Positions 7,423 to 16,386 of a stretch of 64,000 nucleotides of DNA are shown piece by piece. A model generated the notes under the pieces. That model was not told the DNA's origin and did not search any database. It worked only from the letters and a program-made list of their open reading frames with translations. Every line of letters begins with the position of its first letter. Position 1 is the first letter of the stretch. The DNA is from Leuconostoc rapi (GTDB lineage: Bacteria; Bacillota; Bacilli; Lactobacillales; Lactobacillaceae): NCBI RefSeq assembly GCF_016908715.1, contig NZ_JAFBEK010000006.1, forward strand, positions 1-64,000, given 5' to 3'. The position numbers and the translations under genes are program-made.

Positions 7423-7885
7423 AATTTTTTAAACGCCTTCTCAACTCACGTTCTTGATCACGTCGTTTAATATCTTCACGTTTATCATATCTTTTTTTAC
7501 CACGTCCAACGCCAATTAACACCTTAGCAAAGCCATGTTTTAAATAAACTTTTAGTGGGACAATAGTGACACCTGCCTCCGACGCAGCTTTACCAAGTGT
7601 CGCAATTTCATGCTTATGCAATAATAGCTGGCGTGAGCGTATTGGATCGACGTTAAATTGATTGCCTTGTTCATAAGACGCAATATTGACATTTGTTAAT
7701 ATTGCATTACCATCATGAATTGTGACAAAACCATCCCCAATAGTTATTTGCCCACTACGTACCGATTTAATTTCTGTTCCGGTTAAAGAAAGTCCGGCTT
7801 CAAACGTCTCTGCAATCGCATAATTAAATCGCGCTTTGCGATTTTGTGCAAGATATTTATCTGTAATTTGTTTTTTCTTGGCCAT
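7421..7885 (-). CDS. smpB: SsrA-binding protein SmpB
   Basis: A 154-residue tmRNA-binding protein that brings SsrA RNA to stalled ribosomes for trans-translation. Family blocks are all present: the [40 protein letters not shown] core, [35 protein letters not shown] and a basic C-terminal tail ([16 protein letters not shown]) that occupies the empty mRNA channel. It lies 46 bases after rnr. RNase R and SmpB work together in tmRNA-linked mRNA and protein quality control, and the rnr-smpB order (often with secG) is conserved. The tmRNA gene itself is not in the window. Confidence 0.96.
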   Translation of the reverse strand: MAKKKQITDKYLAQNRKARFNYAIAETFEAGLSLTGTEIKSVRSGQITIGDGFVTIHDGNAILTNVNIASYEQGNQFNVDPIRSRQLLLHKHEIATLGKAASEAGVTIVPLKVYLKHGFAKVLIGVGRGKKRYDKREDIKRRDQERELRRRLKN

Positions 7886-7931
7886 AATCTCTTAGCCCCC
7901 ATCAGCATGTTGCAACATATCAGATTCAAAA

Positions 7932-10256
7932 TTAAAAATTGCGTTTTGAGTCCCGCTTTTGCCCTTGTTTGGCATCTAAAGGCCCTCGCTTTTGTCTTGG
8001 CCCCTCTGACTTGCCACGTCGTTCATTTTTACGACGCTCATCTCTATTGCGGCCAGTGCCAAACTTACCATGTGACTTTGTTGCTACTCTAATTTCCGTT
8101 GTTGGTGTACTTTCTATATCAATTAACATGAAATCGACTGTACGTTCGTCTTTATTAACGCGCAAAACCTTTACACGAACTTTTTGTCCAATTTGGAAAA
8201 TGCGATGCTTTGACCGACCAATTAACGCAGCATGTGACTCATCGTATTCATAATGATCATCTGTTAAGTTTGAAATATGAACCAATCCCTCAACTGTGTT
8301 TTCCAAACTAATAAACAACCCAAATTTCAATGCTGAATTAATCACACCATTAAACTCAAGACCAACTTTGTCCATCATGTATTCAGCCTTCTTCAAAGCA
8401 TCCACATCACGTTCTGTGTCGATGGCTCGACGTTCTCGCGTGCTCGTGTCAACACCAATTTGTGCTAATTTACCAGCATATTTTTCTTGGGCGTCAATAC
8501 CATAACCATGTTTTTCGTACCATTTGATTAAACGATGTACCGTTAAGTCAGGATAACGACGAATCGGAGAGGTAAAATGCGTGTAATACTTTGCGCCCAG
8601 ACCAAAATGTCCGACTGGATCTGGTGAATATTTGGCTTGCTTCATGGCGCGAAGCATCATCGTAGAAATCATTTGTTCAGTGGGATCACCAGCTACATCA
8701 GCCATCAACTTTTGTAACATAAGCGGTGTCACCTTACTAGGATCGCCATAAACCGGGTGTCCTAAGGCCTTTGAAAACTCGAAGAAAGATTTTGCGCGCT
8801 CTTCATCAGGAGATTCATGAATACGATACAAAAATGGCACTGCCATTTTGTCAAAATGTTCAGCAACTGTTTCGTTGGCCGTTAACATGAAGGATTCAAT
8901 CACACGCTCAGCCGTTCCACGTTCACGTAATTGAATATCGACTGCCTTGCCTTGTTCATCTACAATGATTTGCGCCTCTGGTGCATCAAATTCAATGGCA
9001 CCTCGAGCTTGCCGCTTTTTATACAAAATTTCGTGTAACTCACCCATGACCTTAAACATTGGGGTTAGTTGTGCGTATTCTTCCTGAACGAAAACATCCC
9101 CTTCTAAGATTTTGTTAACTGCATCATAGGTCATACGTGCATGCGATTTCATCACTGAAGTATGCAATCGATGGTTTACCACTTGCCCTTGCTTATCGAT
9201 TTCCATTTCTGCTGACATCGCTAAACGCACAACATTTGGATTTAGCGATGCGATACCATTAGAAATATTACGTGGTAACATTGGAATAACACGATCCGTC
9301 AAATAAACAGACGTACCACGCGTATAAGCTTCGGTATCAATGGTTGAACCCTCAGTGACATAATGTGATACATCCGCAATATGGACACCTAAATGATAAT
9401 TTCCATTATCTAACTTCCAAACAACTACCGCATCATCAATGTCTTTTGTGTCAGCACCATCAATTGTGACAAGTGTTTGTTCAGTAATATCTTCGCGACC
9501 TGCCCAATCTGATTTGGGCACATCAACCAAAATTTGTGCTGCATCATCTAGTACCTCTTGTGGAAATTCACTTGGTACTTTTTTTGAACGTACAATCTGT
9601 AGTATATCCATGCCAGGATCATCTTTATAACCTAATGACTCTACGACACTAGCAACCAACTCACGCGGATGTATTTTATCAGGAAAGCGTGTGACTTCGG
9701 CTACTACGACTTGACCATCATTAGGTGTCAGACCATCTGAATTCACCAAAACCTTGAAACTCATGGCTTTTTTGTCACTGATTTTTAGTTCCCCAATCAT
9801 ATTGTTAGCTTCGGAACCCAATGAAAAAGTCCCAACAATACGTTCATAGGCGTGCTCAATAATTTCTTCTACTTTACCCTCAGGGCCACGATCTGGTGAT
9901 GGTGACGGTTTCAATGTTGAAACACGGACTTTATCCCCTTGCATCGCTTGTAACGTGTTTTCAGGATTGATAAAAAAGTCAGGCAATTCGGTATCATACT
10001 TAACAAAACCGAATCCTTTATCATTTGCCCTATACTCACCCAACACAAATCCTGCATTAACATTATAAGCATATTGACCATTGTCGTCTAAGATATCCCC
10101 TTGACGAACTAATGCATTCATCGCATTAACAATTTGTTGATATTCAGCAGCCGAATTCATTCGTAATCCGTCAGCCATATTTTGTGCCGTGAATCGTTGT
10201 TCACGGTTAGCTTTTAAAAAGCCATTAATTTGAGATTTTAATTGTTCAATTTCCAT
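7932..10256 (-). CDS. rnr: Ribonuclease R
   Basis: A 774-residue 3'-5' exoribonuclease of the RNase II/R family that degrades structured RNA and helps clear non-stop mRNA. The N-terminal helix-turn-helix and cold-shock domains (about 1-210) lead into the catalytic RNB domain (about 245-570), where TIDGADTKDIDDAVV supplies the metal-binding aspartates. TSPIRRYPDLTVHRLI is the conserved end of RNB. An S1 domain follows (about 625-705, GVINSALKFGLFISLENTVEGLVHIS). The tail is very basic (GKSEGPRQKRGPLDAKQGQKRDSKRNF), as is usual for RNase R. It lacks cysteine entirely. The gene sits between secG and smpB. Confidence 0.96.
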   Translation of the reverse strand: MEIEQLKSQINGFLKANREQRFTAQNMADGLRMNSAAEYQQIVNAMNALVRQGDILDDNGQYAYNVNAGFVLGEYRANDKGFGFVKYDTELPDFFINPENTLQAMQGDKVRVSTLKPSPSPDRGPEGKVEEIIEHAYERIVGTFSLGSEANNMIGELKISDKKAMSFKVLVNSDGLTPNDGQVVVAEVTRFPDKIHPRELVASVVESLGYKDDPGMDILQIVRSKKVPSEFPQEVLDDAAQILVDVPKSDWAGREDITEQTLVTIDGADTKDIDDAVVVWKLDNGNYHLGVHIADVSHYVTEGSTIDTEAYTRGTSVYLTDRVIPMLPRNISNGIASLNPNVVRLAMSAEMEIDKQGQVVNHRLHTSVMKSHARMTYDAVNKILEGDVFVQEEYAQLTPMFKVMGELHEILYKKRQARGAIEFDAPEAQIIVDEQGKAVDIQLRERGTAERVIESFMLTANETVAEHFDKMAVPFLYRIHESPDEERAKSFFEFSKALGHPVYGDPSKVTPLMLQKLMADVAGDPTEQMISTMMLRAMKQAKYSPDPVGHFGLGAKYYTHFTSPIRRYPDLTVHRLIKWYEKHGYGIDAQEKYAGKLAQIGVDTSTRERRAIDTERDVDALKKAEYMMDKVGLEFNGVINSALKFGLFISLENTVEGLVHISNLTDDHYEYDESHAALIGRSKHRIFQIGQKVRVKVLRVNKDERTVDFMLIDIESTPTTEIRVATKSHGKFGTGRNRDERRKNERRGKSEGPRQKRGPLDAKQGQKRDSKRNF

Positions 10257-10283
10257 TTAATTATTCTTTCTAATTTTTTCCAA

Positions 10284-10318
10284 ATAAAAAGTCAGTCTAC
10301 AAAAAGAGCAAACTGACC
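10284..10318 (-). terminator. Terminator after secG
   Basis: Minus-strand GTCAGT / ACTGAC stem with a 15-base loop and a following TTTTTATTT run, between the secG stop and the rnr start. It may attenuate rather than fully stop readthrough into rnr, for which I see no strong separate promoter. Confidence 0.65.
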
Positions 10319-10329
10319 ACTATAGTTTT

Positions 10330-10572
10330 TTAATGTGCTGATAAGTACATCAACGCAAAGCCAATAATAAACCACAAGCCACCAAGAATGGCAGTTGCAC
10401 GGCGCATAACAGCTTCAAATCCACGCGACTTACGTTCCGCGAACAAGTCACCAGCACCACCTGACAATGCCGATAATGCATCTTGTTGCTTACTTGGCTG
10501 CATCATGACTGTCACAATAAGCAAAATACCCACGACAATCAAAGCAACAATAAGTGTTTGTTCCACAGTCAT
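10330..10572 (-). CDS. secG: Preprotein translocase subunit SecG
   Basis: An 80-residue membrane protein with two hydrophobic helices (about 4-20, TLIVALIVVGILLIVTVMM; about 55-76, AVMRRATAILGGLWFIIGFALMYL). They are joined by the conserved loop QPSKQQDALSALSGGAGDLFAERKSRGFE. This is the SecG pattern, the third subunit of the SecYEG export channel. AGTAGAGGTT precedes the start and a TATAAT lies about 30 bases further up. secG-rnr-smpB is a conserved Firmicutes order. Confidence 0.95.
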   Translation of the reverse strand: MTVEQTLIVALIVVGILLIVTVMMQPSKQQDALSALSGGAGDLFAERKSRGFEAVMRRATAILGGLWFIIGFALMYLSAH

Positions 10573-10650
10573 AACCTCTACTTTAAATCTTTAATACTCA
10601 TTATAGCAAATAAACATCTTGCTTGCACAAAAACATTTATGCTACGCGAA

Positions 10651-11424
10651 TTAATTACCTGCAGCTAAACTAAACATTAAAATACCACCAGCAATAGCAA
10701 CATTCAAACTCTCAGCTTGACCTTGAATAGGAATATACAAATTTGTGGTTGTTTTTTCAGCTAATTCACTTGACATGCCTTGCCCCTCGTTACCCACGAT
10801 TAAAGCAAATTGTGTGCTTGGGTCAATAGTACGGTATGATTGCGCCGCCTCATTTAACTGTGAGCCATAAACCGACAAGTTGTTGGCAGTAAGTGCGTCA
10901 GCCCATTCATTTAAATCACCATTCAATACTTCTAAATGAAATTGTGATCCCTGCATCGCACGTACAACTTTGGGTGAATAAGCATCAGCCGTTCCTTCAC
11001 CAAAGACAACACCCTTAAATCCAGCGGCATCAGCTGTTCGTACCAATGTTCCAACATTTCCAGGATCTTGTATGTTGTCAAGCAACAACCAAGCACCATC
11101 ATGCACATAAGTTGGATCAAATGTTTTGTCCGGTAAAGAAATTTCTGCAAATATACCTTGGGGTGTATTTGTGCCGGCAATATGTTTAGCTACTTCATCA
11201 CTGATTTCAAACGCGGGTACACCATGAGGAACGTCTGGCAAATGCGTTGCCATTTGTTCTTCGGTAGCCATCACTGCATGAAATTTAGCACTTGCTTTAA
11301 TTGCTTCCTCAACTAAATGCCAACCATCCAATAAGTAAGTCCGATTTTCTTGACGTCCTTTTTTTGTTGCAAGTTTTTTCCATGCCTTAACACGACTGTT
11401 TTGATTTGATAAAATGCGATCCAT
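10651..11424 (-). CDS. SpoU/TrmH-family RNA 2'-O-methyltransferase (YsgA-like)
   Basis: A 257-residue SPOUT-fold methyltransferase that should transfer methyl from SAM to a ribose 2'-OH in rRNA or tRNA. The N-terminal part (RILSNQNSRVKAWKKLATKKGRQENRTYLLDGWHLVEEAI) is the substrate-binding domain. The three SpoU motifs are DNIQDPGNVGTLVRTADAAGF, IVGNEGQGMS and IPIQGQAESLNVAIAGGILMF. The exact target nucleotide cannot be read from sequence; YsgA is the closest family I can name. It is transcribed just after the yidC terminator, 71 bases downstream. Confidence 0.9.
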   Translation of the reverse strand: MDRILSNQNSRVKAWKKLATKKGRQENRTYLLDGWHLVEEAIKASAKFHAVMATEEQMATHLPDVPHGVPAFEISDEVAKHIAGTNTPQGIFAEISLPDKTFDPTYVHDGAWLLLDNIQDPGNVGTLVRTADAAGFKGVVFGEGTADAYSPKVVRAMQGSQFHLEVLNGDLNEWADALTANNLSVYGSQLNEAAQSYRTIDPSTQFALIVGNEGQGMSSELAEKTTTNLYIPIQGQAESLNVAIAGGILMFSLAAGN

Positions 11425-11458
11425 AGTTTGAATTCTTTCTGTTCCTTATCAGAACTGA

Positions 11459-11488
11459 CAAAAGTACGTCAAACATTTTGACGTACTT
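11459..11488 (-). terminator. Terminator after yidC
   Basis: A strong minus-strand stem, AAGTACGTCAAA with its perfect complement and a very short loop, followed by TTTTGT, seven bases after the yidC stop codon. Confidence 0.85.
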
Positions 11489-11494
11489 AAACAA

Positions 11495-12406
11495 TTAACG
11501 TTGTTGCTTTCCAGCATTACGTTGCTTCTTATTTGACATATTTTCAGTGACAACTTTATTTTGTTCAACTGACACTGCTGCCTTAGCGGTATTAGCGCTT
11601 TCAGACATCAAATCATCAGCTGTTTTTTTAATTTTAAATTCTCGTGCCACGCGTTTTTCAAGACCTGGTCTCTGAAAATGTTGTATCAATGTTTGTAGCA
11701 AAGCAAACAGACCACCAATAACAAAGTAAAGTCCAATAGCACCGCTTGCAATCATTGCAAAAACAAAAATCATAACAGGGCTAATAAAAATCATCGCGGC
11801 TGATGTTTTCTTTTGTTCCTCAGGCATATGCTGCATAGCAAGCCAAGCTTGTATTAAATAAACAACACCAGCTGCAATTGCAAATATAATTTGTGGTTTT
11901 CCAAGGTCAAAACTTAAAAATGTGGCGCCTTGTAGGGCTGGTGCGTGCAAAATGGCTGAATACAATCCTGAGAAAATTGGCAATTGCATTGCCATTGTCA
12001 AAAATGATATACCACCGATAACGCTCACATCATTTTCACGATACAACGACATCATAGCCATGCTGGCCTGTTGTTGTTCTTGAGTTGTGCCTGCTTTTCG
12101 CGTTAAAGCTTGTAGTTTATCAATCTCTGGCTTCAGTGTTTGCATTTTGATTTGATTAATCGTTGTATTAATCTGTTGGTTTAAGAAGAATGGCAACAAT
12201 ACAAGGCGCAAAATAACTGTGATGATAATGATAGCCCAACCAATACCGTTAACGCCACCAATAAATTGAGCAATATTAGCCATAATATCAGCCAACGGAT
12301 GTCCTATCCACCGATACATTTTACTATGTTGATCATATCCACCGGTAATTAAGATAATATCTAAAATGACAAAAGCCGTTGTTAAAATACGCTTTACTTG
12401 TTTCAT
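11495..12406 (-). CDS. yidC: Membrane protein insertase YidC
   Basis: A 303-residue YidC/OxaA insertase that inserts and folds membrane proteins, alone or with SecYEG. The core has an N-terminal hydrophobic segment, the conserved positively charged groove residue in the first core helix (TVILRLVLLPFF), a cytoplasmic hairpin (about 85-125) and three further helices (about 130-245). A basic C-terminal tail (NKKQRNAGKQQR) can contact ribosomes. Gram-positive YidC proteins are usually lipoproteins with an LSGC-type lipobox; here that place reads LITGGYD with no cysteine, so lipid modification is not expected. It has its own promoter and terminator. Confidence 0.94.
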   Translation of the reverse strand: MKQVKRILTTAFVILDIILITGGYDQHSKMYRWIGHPLADIMANIAQFIGGVNGIGWAIIIITVILRLVLLPFFLNQQINTTINQIKMQTLKPEIDKLQALTRKAGTTQEQQQASMAMMSLYRENDVSVIGGISFLTMAMQLPIFSGLYSAILHAPALQGATFLSFDLGKPQIIFAIAAGVVYLIQAWLAMQHMPEEQKKTSAAMIFISPVMIFVFAMIASGAIGLYFVIGGLFALLQTLIQHFQRPGLEKRVAREFKIKKTADDLMSESANTAKAAVSVEQNKVVTENMSNKKQRNAGKQQR

Positions 12407-12441
12407 GAGTTTATTTTTTCTCCTGGTTATTACAGAGTTCC

Positions 12442-12471
12442 ATTATACCAAGATTTCTTACCTAATAGCAA
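12442..12471 (-). promoter_or_regulatory. yidC promoter
   Basis: Minus-strand -35 TTGCTA (12466-12471) inside the end of acyP, 18-base spacer and perfect -10 TATAAT (12442-12447). Confidence 0.7.
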
Positions 12472-12730
12472 AATTATTCGACTCAAACAATGCAATTGAC
12501 TGTTTAATAATTTTTTCAACATGACTATACGGACCGGGCCCTTGTTTTAATTTTTCAAGAAAACTAGTGACATCAATGGCATCACCCTGTATCTTCATGT
12601 CAACCGTGCCATCATTTTTATTTTGAACCCAGCCTACAATATGATATTCCTGTGCCAAATTTTGAGTGAACCAACGAAAACCAACACCTTGTACACGGCC
12701 ATACACTTTAATCTGATAACTTTTCTTCAT
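12458..12730 (-). CDS. acyP: Acylphosphatase
   Basis: A 90-residue acylphosphatase that hydrolyses carboxyl-phosphate bonds such as in acetyl phosphate. The phosphate-binding loop GRVQGVGFRWF carries the catalytic Arg19, and the second motif GWVQNKNDGTVDMKIQG carries the catalytic Asn in the NKNDGTV turn. Its start lies 23 bases inside the 3' end of the histidine kinase gene, so it is probably cotranscribed and coupled with the two-component system. It could influence the acetyl phosphate pool that feeds response regulators, which is speculation. Confidence 0.92.
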   Translation of the reverse strand: MKKSYQIKVYGRVQGVGFRWFTQNLAQEYHIVGWVQNKNDGTVDMKIQGDAIDVTSFLEKLKQGPGPYSHVEKIIKQSIALFESNNFAIR

Positions 12731-13814
12731 CTGTTTTCTCTTTGTATAAAGGCAATCTAATTGTAAACGCTGATCCAGATCCTAATGCACTCTCAAGGGT
12801 AATTTCGCCGCCATAGGCTTCAACCAGACGTTGGGCAATGCTTAATCCCAAGCCATTGCCACCCTTAGCACGTGAACGCGCTTTATCGACGCGATAAAAG
12901 CGATCAAACACCCGTTGCGCATCCTCACTTGATAGACCTTCACCAAAGTCTTGTACCCCGATTTCAACCCGATTAGGCGTTTGTGACAGTGCAAAATGAA
13001 TTTCTCGCCGATCTAATGAATATTTCACCGCGTTATCGGCAAGAATAATTAAAATTTGTTCCATGTGATCCTGACGAACTTTAACATTCGCACTTTGGCT
13101 TAAGTCATCGTCAAAAGTAAAAATAAAATCCGGGTGAATTAATTTAAAATTATCGAATACTCTATGAACTAAACCACCTATTTCAGTCACTTCTTGGATA
13201 TTTTCTATTGGAATCTGCTCTGCCCGTGTTAAATTAAGCATTTCATTAATCAATGTTTCCATACGCTGCATCTCTGCTAACGACGACTTAATTGAATCAT
13301 CTAAAACTTCTGGTTCGTCTTTCCCCCACCTGTTAAGGAGATCCATATGTCCCTTCACAATGGTTACGGGTGTTCGTAATTCATGAGAAACATCAGATAC
13401 AAATTGTTGCTGCGCACCAATCAAGTTTTGTAGACGATCAATCATGCGATTCAAAACAGTCGTTAAATCAGAAAACTCATCGTTTGCATGTGTTTTCTTA
13501 GCACGTACATTTGTCATAGGGTCATCTTGTAATGCTTCAATGGTTGTCTCAATCGACTTGACCGGTCTTAGAATATAACGTGTTAAAATAAATGAAAATA
13601 CAAAAACAGCACTACCACCCAAGAATACAGTCAACCACAGCCACTGATATAACGTATCTGGGATGTCACCAAAATACTGTTTAATCAATTCAGATATAAT
13701 CACTTCAAAAATAATAAATATAACAAAAAAACCAGACGCCATCCCCAATGAAAGCTTCCAGCTTAATGAAAAACGGTGTGCTGTTTTTTTAGTTTTGTTA
13801 GTTTCTTTAGACAT
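12708..13814 (-). CDS. Two-component sensor histidine kinase
   Basis: A 368-residue membrane kinase. Two membrane helices (about 22-44 and 60-80) enclose a very short extracellular loop of about 15 residues. HAMP follows (about 81-135, ILRPVKSIETTIEAL), then HisKA with phospho-acceptor His144 in SHELRTP. The HATPase_c domain has an N box (LADNAVKYS) and G boxes (DFGEGLS, GNGLGLS). The small sensor loop suggests it senses the membrane or a partner protein, like intramembrane-sensing kinases. It follows its response regulator by nine bases. It is of the CovS/LisK/YclK broad type; the signal is unknown. Confidence 0.92.
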   Translation of the reverse strand: MSKETNKTKKTAHRFSLSWKLSLGMASGFFVIFIIFEVIISELIKQYFGDIPDTLYQWLWLTVFLGGSAVFVFSFILTRYILRPVKSIETTIEALQDDPMTNVRAKKTHANDEFSDLTTVLNRMIDRLQNLIGAQQQFVSDVSHELRTPVTIVKGHMDLLNRWGKDEPEVLDDSIKSSLAEMQRMETLINEMLNLTRAEQIPIENIQEVTEIGGLVHRVFDNFKLIHPDFIFTFDDDLSQSANVKVRQDHMEQILIILADNAVKYSLDRREIHFALSQTPNRVEIGVQDFGEGLSSEDAQRVFDRFYRVDKARSRAKGGNGLGLSIAQRLVEAYGGEITLESALGSGSAFTIRLPLYKEKTDEEKLSD

Positions 13815-13823
13815 AATTTCTCA

Positions 13824-14513
13824 TTAGCTACGCATAACGTATCCAGTACCACGAACGGTTTGGATATATGATGCCTTGCTTTCTGGGTCATCGATCTTAT
13901 TACGCAAGTAACGAATATAAACATCGACAACGTTGGTCTCAACTTCTGAATCAAAACCCCAAACTTCTTTTAACAATTGTTCACGTGACTGCACAACATT
14001 AATGTTTTCAACTAACGTCAATAATAAATCATATTCACGTTTTGTTAAGTTGATAATTTGATTGTCACGGCGAGCAATACGGTTTTCTTTCTCGATGCGC
14101 AAATCTTTAAAATTAATAATCGCACGATGCTTATCATTTGACTCAGTCTCAATCGCAATACGACGGAGCAGTGAACGAATGCGTGCTAATAGTTCTTCAA
14201 TCGCAAATGGCTTAACCAAGTAATCGTCTGCGCCATAATCTAAACCAGAAATGCGATCAATCACTGAATCACGTGCTGTCATCATTATGATAGGTGTCTT
14301 TTTAGATTCACGCAAGCGGCGAGCCACCTCTAAACCATTTAATTCAGGTAACATTAAATCAAGCAAAATAACATCATAGTTATTTGCCAGCGCTGCATCT
14401 AGCCCTGCACGACCATCTAAAACAGTTTCAACTTCATAACCTTCGTGTTTTAGTTCCAGTCCAACAAATTTTGCTAAATTTTCTTCATCTTCAACAATCA
14501 ATACTTTACTCAT
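13824..14513 (-). CDS. OmpR-family response regulator
   Basis: A 229-residue transcription factor. The receiver domain (1-120) has the acidic pocket EDEEN at 8-12, phospho-acceptor Asp52 (ILLDLMLPE), Thr in MMTARDS and Lys in YLVKPF. The C-terminal winged helix (about 130-228) ends in the usual TVRGTGYVMRS. It should be phosphorylated by the kinase next to it, then bind direct repeats at target promoters, possibly including its own. It has a well-formed promoter and starts the RR-HK-acyP unit. GAGGATAACTA precedes the start. Broadly CovR/LisR-like; the regulon cannot be told from this window. Confidence 0.93.
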   Translation of the reverse strand: MSKVLIVEDEENLAKFVGLELKHEGYEVETVLDGRAGLDAALANNYDVILLDLMLPELNGLEVARRLRESKKTPIIMMTARDSVIDRISGLDYGADDYLVKPFAIEELLARIRSLLRRIAIETESNDKHRAIINFKDLRIEKENRIARRDNQIINLTKREYDLLLTLVENINVVQSREQLLKEVWGFDSEVETNVVDVYIRYLRNKIDDPESKASYIQTVRGTGYVMRS

Positions 14514-14571
14514 TAGTTATCCTCAATATTTGAATTGGTATTTCCGATTATATTTCTTATCACTTCTCTAT

Positions 14572-14600
14572 ATTTTAGAGTAATTCCTAAAATTTTGCAA
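14572..14600 (-). promoter_or_regulatory. Promoter of the two-component system
   Basis: Minus-strand -35 TTGCAA (14595-14600), 17-base spacer and -10 TAAAAT (14572-14577), with a leader of about 55 bases before the regulator start. Confidence 0.7.
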
Positions 14601-14608
14601 GTATTTTC

Positions 14609-15154
14609 TCATTTTTTGAAAAAATCATCTAATTTAGCCATTCTAGGATCTAAATCAATTTTATCAGCCTTTTTTTTCTCATTTTCAAAGGCTTTTTCGC
14701 TAATGACATGCCAATCTTTTCCAGCAGGTAACTGATCGCTTTCAATTTCTTCTGGTGTCAAAATTTGTAACGGCAATTCTGCAATCACATTATCAAGAAT
14801 AGCTTCATCAACATTTAATGTGTCATTTTCTAATACAAAAACAGGCTCAGTTTCTTCAAAATCCGCCAATCGTTTGTCATCTTCGATATAACGTTCATCA
14901 AAGTTTAAGTCAATTTCCCGAATAACTGGTGCCAATGATCTCGAAGAAGGCACTGTGATGTTTCCTGTTACCTTTGCTTGCAGTAAAATATCGTCATTTT
15001 CATCATAGCGTATACGACCTATCACGTGTAAACCTGATAAAGCTAGTACGGTTGTTGGAAATCTTTCTTTGGCTACTGCTTCCAATTCTAATGTCGTATC
15101 AAGATTTAATGGATTTTGTCGATACTTTTGAAGTTGATTTTTATTAAATTTCAT
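14609..15154 (-). CDS. yceD: YceD / DUF177 family protein
   Basis: A 181-residue cytoplasmic protein of the DUF177 (YceD) family, linked to ribosomal RNA processing or 23S rRNA accumulation in other organisms. The N-terminal half carries the conserved beta block (LSGLHVIGRIRYDENDDILLQAKVTGNITVPSSRSL), and the C-terminal half carries LPLQILTPEEIESDQLPAGKDWHVISE. In many homologues this second block holds paired cysteines; here there are none. In most bacteria the next gene is rpmF (ribosomal protein L32), but here the operon ends and a two-component system follows. AGGGAGAAAAG precedes the start. Confidence 0.88.
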   Translation of the reverse strand: MKFNKNQLQKYRQNPLNLDTTLELEAVAKERFPTTVLALSGLHVIGRIRYDENDDILLQAKVTGNITVPSSRSLAPVIREIDLNFDERYIEDDKRLADFEETEPVFVLENDTLNVDEAILDNVIAELPLQILTPEEIESDQLPAGKDWHVISEKAFENEKKKADKIDLDPRMAKLDDFFKK

Positions 15155-15177
15155 CTTTTCTCCCTAGGTTATGTCAG

Positions 15178-16386
15178 TTAATCACCTGGTATCATCTCAC
15201 GACTAACACGAGGTTCGTTGTTTTTAATATAAATTGGTTTGCGTGTCACATCTTGTTGCTCCGAGTGATTTGCTAACATTTGCCATAGCTTGCCTGCCTT
15301 GTAATCCAAACGCAAATTAGCTTTAGCTAAGTTTTGGTCAACTTTACTGATTAATGGTAATGACACTGTTTTTTTAATTTCATTTAAGTACTTTTGTCCA
15401 TCATCTGTAAAACCTAAAATTCTTAAATATGGGTCTTTCATAGCGGCTTGCATTTGGTCAACTTTAACATTAAGTAAGGTATAAAATAGTGTGCGTTGCA
15501 TACGTGCAAATGTATAACGCTTTGATTTAATTGATTTTATAAAACTCTGATAACTCTTCGGACCAGGCTCACCTAACGCTATAGCCGTCAACCGGTGTTC
15601 TAGCCCTTCTGCCATCTGATAGACTTGTCCTAATTGACCAACTGTATCCGTCATCAAACGATATTTTAATAATGGCCAAAACCGCTCTTCAAAGTTAATC
15701 GTATGAGTGCCATCATCAAGGGCTTGCAAAGTGGCGGCTGGTACAACGTCTTGAATTTTTTCTAGCTTACCTTTATGTAATGCCAGACGAATAGATGATG
15801 CTGATGCTATCTTTTGACCAGTTACAACAGTCTGATCATGATAGCCTGCTGCTACACGTTGAATGGGGTGTAGCTTCATCTCCACGCCTAGCTTAATTAC
15901 TGCCTTAGCATAACTAAATGCTAAAATATCATTAGGATCTGTTAATTTAAAACCAGTTCTCGCTTCTAGCTCTGCTGCATAAGCACTCGCAAACGTTTGA
16001 TTTTTGTCCTGCACACCACGACCCTGTTCAACACTAGGTGCTTGGTTGGCTAATTCTAAAAAATCAATATCAGCATGCTCACTACCAAACACCATATCAT
16101 GCACACCTAGTGCTGATAGTAATTTGACTGCACCTTCAGCAAACAAATGACTGGGTTGGACTGCAAAAAAAGTTGGCAATTCTACAACTAAATCAACACC
16201 ATTTTCTAACGCTGCTTTAGCTCGCGTCCATTTATCAAATAAGGCTGGTTCGCCGCGTTGTACAAAGTTTCCTGACATAACAACGACTACCACATCAGCC
16301 CCTGTTATTTTTTTTGCCTGTTGTATATGATATATGTGTCCATTATGAAACGGATTATACTCCGTTACCAAGCCAACCGCTTTCAT
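15178..16386 (-). CDS. tmcAL: tRNA(Met) cytidine acetate ligase (TmcAL, YlbM)
   Basis: A 402-residue nucleotidyltransferase-fold enzyme. TmcAL activates acetate with ATP and transfers acetyl to N4 of the wobble cytidine of elongator tRNA-Met. The N-terminal motif TEYNPFHNGHIYHIQQAKK contains the HxGH-type active site, and VVVMSGNFVQRGEPALFDKWTRAKAAL is the family's second signature. Length matches Bacillus YlbM. Its ATG overlaps the stop of the methyltransferase by four bases (ATGA), so translation is coupled. It belongs to the ribosome and tRNA operon that runs from yqeG to yceD. Confidence 0.92.
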   Translation of the reverse strand: MKAVGLVTEYNPFHNGHIYHIQQAKKITGADVVVVVMSGNFVQRGEPALFDKWTRAKAALENGVDLVVELPTFFAVQPSHLFAEGAVKLLSALGVHDMVFGSEHADIDFLELANQAPSVEQGRGVQDKNQTFASAYAAELEARTGFKLTDPNDILAFSYAKAVIKLGVEMKLHPIQRVAAGYHDQTVVTGQKIASASSIRLALHKGKLEKIQDVVPAATLQALDDGTHTINFEERFWPLLKYRLMTDTVGQLGQVYQMAEGLEHRLTAIALGEPGPKSYQSFIKSIKSKRYTFARMQRTLFYTLLNVKVDQMQAAMKDPYLRILGFTDDGQKYLNEIKKTVSLPLISKVDQNLAKANLRLDYKAGKLWQMLANHSEQQDVTRKPIYIKNNEPRVSREMIPGD

